A program made the translations under genes and the position numbers. A stretch of DNA of 9,272 bases from Draconibacterium sp. (GTDB lineage: Bacteria > Bacteroidota > Bacteroidia > Bacteroidales > Prolixibacteraceae): contig JALUZN010000221.1 in assembly GCA_027011835.1 (NCBI GenBank), forward strand, positions 1 to 9,272, written 5' to 3'. The notes beneath the pieces are model-generated. The model was not told the DNA's origin. It did not search any database and saw nothing but the letters and a program-made list of their open reading frames with translations. Shown here one piece after another: positions 6,413-9,272 of the stretch; the stretch's first letter is position 1, and the number at the start of each line of letters is the position of its first letter.

Positions 6413-6460
6413 GGAAGAGTCAGAAGTTTGACGACTTACGTATTAAAACTTCTGACTTCC
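6413..6460 (-). terminator. Long inverted repeat between the beta-barrel gene and mtnP
   Basis: AGTCAGAAGTTT (6418-6429) and AAACTTCTGACT (6446-6457) form a perfect 12-bp stem. It is extended by GGAAG/TTCC, with a 2-base bulge, and has a 16-base loop. On the minus strand it starts 27 bases after the stop of the beta-barrel gene and is followed by AATTTTCAATCTTTTTT. It is therefore a possible terminator for that gene, though the T-run is not immediate. A dispersed repeat or a regulatory hairpin before mtnP are alternatives. Confidence 0.5.
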
Positions 6461-6487
6461 TTCACAGATAAAATACTTAATCCAATT

Positions 6488-7267
6488 TTATAAAGGGATA
6501 GAATACCCCAGAGCAATCAATACATTGCCAATATGGCTATCTCCGTTTTTTGCATCTTTTTGAATAGCAGTCAAACCGTAAGCACCGCGAAAGTCCAGGA
6601 AAATACTACCAAAGCCCACACCCTGAGCAAATCCGATACCTCCTGTTAATCCGAAATTAGTCGAATTAATATCGTTTTTTACATCGGTGTTCGCATTAAA
6701 AGGAACTGGAAAAGGTTGCCCCGTTTCAGGATTAACAGAAACCGGTTGTGTTCCCGCAGCATCGGCATAAACTATACTCGAACCACTTGTTATTTGCGTT
6801 GCGTTTAACAAGAACCCGATATACGGGCCAAAATCGATATACAATTTCGATGATTTGCTCAGATTTATTGAATATTTTGCCAATACCGGCACCTCCAAAT
6901 AGTTTAATACCGACTCGTTATTATAGTCTGCATATAAATATGTTCCCGATGGCATTTGAGGATTAAACGATGCGGCATCAAATGCCTGCATACCGTTTCG
7001 TTGTCCGCCTTCGCTCGAATATAGAACATCGGCACGCCAGCCGAAATGCTTTCCTGTATTCCAGTCTAAAGTTAAACCATAAGCACCACCGGAACGCGAT
7101 GACCACCCTTCGCTTAACGGGTTACCTCCGCCACCCGCTAGTTTGGGTGTATTTAAACCGGCAAAAATACCCAACGTAAATTTCGAACTATTCGATTCTT
7201 TCGAAGTTTGAGAAAATACAGTAAACGACGCTGCTGTAAAAAGCAACATAACAATTAATTTTTTCAT
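6488..7267 (-). CDS. PorT-like outer-membrane beta-barrel protein
   Basis: The 259-residue protein has a signal peptide cleaved after FSQ (residue 20). Amphipathic beta-strand-like segments follow throughout. It resembles the small outer-membrane beta-barrel family common in Bacteroidota (OMP_b-brl_2 / PorT-like). Supporting signs are the start of the mature part (KFTLGIFAGLN, 29-39), the conserved NYLEVPVLAKY (122-132), the FGPYIGFLLNA strand (146-156), paired glycine-rich strands near 206-231 and the terminal strand ALGYSIPL. Two low-complexity stretches, AGGGGNP (44-50) and the Pro/Gln/Asn-rich 173-194, are probably surface loops. Such proteins are usually of unknown function, and nothing here points to a ligand. 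The gene follows the TetR gene after 82 bases that contain a 24-base palindrome. It is followed by an inverted repeat that may end its transcript. Confidence 0.87.
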   Translation of the reverse strand: MKKLIVMLLFTAASFTVFSQTSKESNSSKFTLGIFAGLNTPKLAGGGGNPLSEGWSSRSGGAYGLTLDWNTGKHFGWRADVLYSSEGGQRNGMQAFDAASFNPQMPSGTYLYADYNNESVLNYLEVPVLAKYSINLSKSSKLYIDFGPYIGFLLNATQITSGSSIVYADAAGTQPVSVNPETGQPFPVPFNANTDVKNDINSTNFGLTGGIGFAQGVGFGSIFLDFRGAYGLTAIQKDAKNGDSHIGNVLIALGYSIPL

Positions 7268-7318
7268 TGTAGTAATTTTAAATTAATAATTTTATTTTTA
7301 AATTTTGAAGTCTATGAC

Positions 7319-7342
7319 CTGGATAAGTCACGAATTATCCAG
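7319..7342. promoter_or_regulatory. 24-base palindrome between the TetR gene and the beta-barrel gene
   Basis: CTGGATAA (7319-7326) and TTATCCAG (7335-7342) are perfect inverted half-sites around 8 bases. The palindrome begins 7 bases after the TetR stop codon (minus strand) and about 50 bases before the start of the beta-barrel gene. Its length and symmetry fit a TetR-type operator. As RNA it would be an 8-bp hairpin, but no T-run follows, so an intrinsic terminator is less likely. Binding by the adjacent TetR protein is inference. Confidence 0.4.
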
Positions 7343-7349
7343 ACTGAAA

Positions 7350-7895
7350 TCACTCTTCTCTTTCTCTAATTTTTTTTAAATCCCGAATCATTTTATGGGT
7401 CATTGGAATGTCGCTCATAAAAAAGCGAAAACTATTTAATATGGATTCAACCTCGTACCTGGTGTCCACATGTGGATTGAAAGCTCCGGTTTTCTTGCCT
7501 TGTTCTATAATTTTCCAGAGCTGGTTTTTAACAGTTTTTCGTATTCCCAATAAAATTATCCGAACATCATTTTCGTGTTCCACATCGGCAAACAGCAACT
7601 CTAAAAAATAAGATTTCTGATTAAAGAAGTTATAGAGGCCTTTAAACAAATCAGAAAGTTCCTTTTCTGGTGCATGTTTTTTTTCTGCTATATCGTTAAT
7701 CAATTTATGTATCTCATTCTCAAGTCTCAATGCTATAAATTTCAATACCTCATTTTTATTTTTGAAATATGAGACAAGTTCGCTTTTTGCAATTTCAGTT
7801 TGCAAAGCCAGAGCATCAACCGTTATGGCATCTATCCCATCTTTGTCGATAATTGCACCGGCAGCCTTTTCAATATCTAATTCTGTTGTTTTCAT
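7350..7895 (-). CDS. TetR/AcrR-family transcriptional regulator
   Basis: The 181-residue protein has the TetR layout: an N-terminal DNA-binding bundle (about 6-52) and an all-helical ligand/dimer domain (about 55-181). The helix-turn-helix is seen in ITVDALALQTEIAKSELVSYF (24-44), equivalent to the family's tvrdIAxxaGvsxgtlYxxF. It is followed by KNKNEVL, which matches the typical K-[ED]-x-L start of helix 4. The usual Gly and small residues in the recognition turn are replaced (TEIAKSEL), so the motif is somewhat divergent. The effector is unknown. Its start ATG shares bases with the stop of the SGNH hydrolase (ATGA, 7892-7895), so the two are translationally coupled and probably one transcript. 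Likely targets are its own operon or the beta-barrel gene behind it, which is preceded by a palindrome at 7319-7342. Most family members are repressors. Confidence 0.88.
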   Translation of the reverse strand: MKTTELDIEKAAGAIIDKDGIDAITVDALALQTEIAKSELVSYFKNKNEVLKFIALRLENEIHKLINDIAEKKHAPEKELSDLFKGLYNFFNQKSYFLELLFADVEHENDVRIILLGIRKTVKNQLWKIIEQGKKTGAFNPHVDTRYEVESILNSFRFFMSDIPMTHKMIRDLKKIREREE

Positions 7896-9256
7896 CTCTT
7901 AGTTTTTTCTGCTAATTGTTTTTTAAAAACGTCAATAACATTAATAACCCGTTTATTGGGCGGGGTTTTGTTGTCGATAATATCGGAATACACATTGGCA
8001 ATAATTCCAAATATTTTCGATTTGGGATGCAATTCATCGTACCAATATTTTCCCTGTTTTTTCCCTTTCAGTTTTTCGTAATAAGCGGTAATTCCCCTTG
8101 AATCGACATGATAGATGTTGTCGTACTCTTTGCCCAGTTCTATCAGCATTTCATTTATTTCGAATATTATTGTCTTTACAATCGATTGTTGCAAAAGGGG
8201 GTCGTTAATTCCGTTCATCATCAGGGGTTCCTTTAAGAACTCTCCGTTGTCCATAAACATCTGTACTCCCAATTTCTTTTTATAGCTCGGAATGGCATAA
8301 TCGTATCCTTGTGTAATTATTTTTAGCGATTTAAATTGTTCAGGATTAACTTTCCGTAACGATTCAAATAAAATTTTGTACTCCAGTTTTATTGTAACCA
8401 GAAAACGATAATAATTTTCATTCAGGTATCGTCTTCCCTCAACTATTTGTTCGAGCAATGTTGTATCTATTTTTGTTTTATAAAACGCAATAGAATCACG
8501 AAAATCGAAACCTTCAATTTTGCAAGACTCTGAATTGCAGATGGAAACAGGTTTGTTTAGCATTCTTAGTATCACATAATTTCGGAAATTTATCAAAAAC
8601 GAATCATTCTCGGGAAGCGGTTTTAACCGAATAAAATTTGAGAGCCGGTAACCTCCAACCATATCGTTCCCGCCACCACTAATAATAAAAACATCGGGTT
8701 TAACTTTAACATAATCATATTCATATTGCAGGTTCGAAATCATATTTGCAACCCAGTCGCCACCGTTTGCAAGGCTGTATAGAGCAAGGTTAGGTTTCTT
8801 TTCCAGATGGTCGCTAATGTCTTTTAAAAACATTGGGTACTCAAACCACGAGTCACCCTCAACAAGAACAACTTTATTATTGGGATGATTTATAGAATCG
8901 CGAAATCCATTCCTGATTTTTTTATGAAATTTCTTTTGTTTTTTATCTTCTGCAGTTTTATTCAATGTTCCAATAAATCCGTCATTTGCGTGCGACCGGT
9001 TAAGCATAAACGAATTATTTCCAAAATATATTGAATGGATTAATTCGTTTAACTGCAAAATATCGATGTCTTGCAAGTGTTGGTTCAGTCTCACCCAATT
9101 GGGGTCGGTATAATTAATAAAGCTTGTTGGATGAATCCATAGCGAATCCATTAAGCGGTCAACAACTATTTTACCTTCGGGTTTATCTATGGCCTGACCA
9201 TAAATAAAACTGCTATAATAAACAAGTACAATTAATGTAAGTAGATATTTTTTCAT
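7892..9256 (-). CDS. Secreted SGNH/GDSL-type hydrolase
   Basis: The 454-residue protein has a signal peptide (core at 4-18, likely cut at IYG-Q, 20/21), so it acts in the periplasm or outside the cell. The SGNH blocks are readable. Block I is VEGDSWFEYP (132-141), with nucleophile Ser136. Block II is SLANGGDW (161-168), with oxyanion Gly165 or Gly166. Block III is SGGGNDM (193-199), with Asn197. Block V is DELHP (407-411), with Asp407 and His410. Members are esterases, lipases, acyl- or deacylases of carbohydrates; the substrate here is unknown. Two points are unusual: a long N-terminal region (about 22-125) before block I, and about 200 residues between blocks III and V, double or more the common spacing. 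Only two cysteines occur, C240 and C245, possibly a disulfide. The gene leads a coupled pair with the TetR regulator. The promoter lies beyond the window, since only 16 bases remain upstream. Confidence 0.85.
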   Translation of the reverse strand: MKKYLLTLIVLVYYSSFIYGQAIDKPEGKIVVDRLMDSLWIHPTSFINYTDPNWVRLNQHLQDIDILQLNELIHSIYFGNNSFMLNRSHANDGFIGTLNKTAEDKKQKKFHKKIRNGFRDSINHPNNKVVLVEGDSWFEYPMFLKDISDHLEKKPNLALYSLANGGDWVANMISNLQYEYDYVKVKPDVFIISGGGNDMVGGYRLSNFIRLKPLPENDSFLINFRNYVILRMLNKPVSICNSESCKIEGFDFRDSIAFYKTKIDTTLLEQIVEGRRYLNENYYRFLVTIKLEYKILFESLRKVNPEQFKSLKIITQGYDYAIPSYKKKLGVQMFMDNGEFLKEPLMMNGINDPLLQQSIVKTIIFEINEMLIELGKEYDNIYHVDSRGITAYYEKLKGKKQGKYWYDELHPKSKIFGIIANVYSDIIDNKTPPNKRVINVIDVFKKQLAEKTKR

Positions 9257-9272
9257 GTGTTTAAAAATTAGA

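Noticed and set aside
6748..7179. Two + strand frames of about 70 codons within the beta-barrel gene
   Set aside because: They are antisense to a gene with signal peptide and family motifs, and have no supporting features.
7408..8101. Plus-strand frames of 67 and 61 codons inside the TetR and hydrolase genes
   Set aside because: They are antisense shadows of recognised coding regions.

Overview
The window looks like a chromosomal segment of a Bacteroidota bacterium, plausibly of the Bacteroidales/Marinilabiliales type. The support is low GC, A-rich leaders without Shine-Dalgarno motifs, signal peptides ending in Ser/Gly-Gln, a PorT-like outer-membrane beta-barrel protein and a 'LolA_like' periplasmic protein typical of this phylum. 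The order-level placement is a guess. No rRNA, tRNA, CRISPR array, transposase or phage gene is visible.

Left half (1-4586, + strand): a probable operon. The last codons of an upstream gene (stop at 69-71) are followed closely by a cobalamin-binding-domain radical SAM enzyme (84-1505). Next come a 12-TM RND exporter of the MMPL/HAE-3 type (1580-3832) and, overlapping it by 11 bases, a secreted LolA-like outer-membrane lipoprotein-sorting protein (3822-4586). The likely theme is synthesis or modification of a lipid-like molecule, extraction from the inner membrane by the RND protein, and periplasmic carriage toward the outer membrane. The substrate is not visible from this window.

Middle (4587-4964): a 378-base non-coding stretch rich in inverted repeats. 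An imperfect terminal inverted repeat (arms 4615-4648 and 4835-4872) encloses two strong hairpins. Two more palindromes lie just before the next gene. That gene (4965-5648, +) encodes a six-TM protein of the GAP/Sap family, whose mycobacterial namesakes work with MmpL lipid exporters, so its position next to an MMPL-type exporter is suggestive.

Right half (5626-9256, - strand), in transcription order: a secreted SGNH/GDSL-type hydrolase (9256-7892), a TetR-type regulator coupled to it by an ATGA overlap (7895-7350), a PorT-like outer-membrane beta-barrel protein (7267-6488), and a methylthioadenosine phosphorylase, mtnP (6372-5626). The mtnP gene converges on the GAP-family gene with a 23-base overlap of coding ends. 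Palindromes lie in both gaps around the beta-barrel gene (7319-7342 and 6413-6460). They are candidates for an operator and a terminator respectively.
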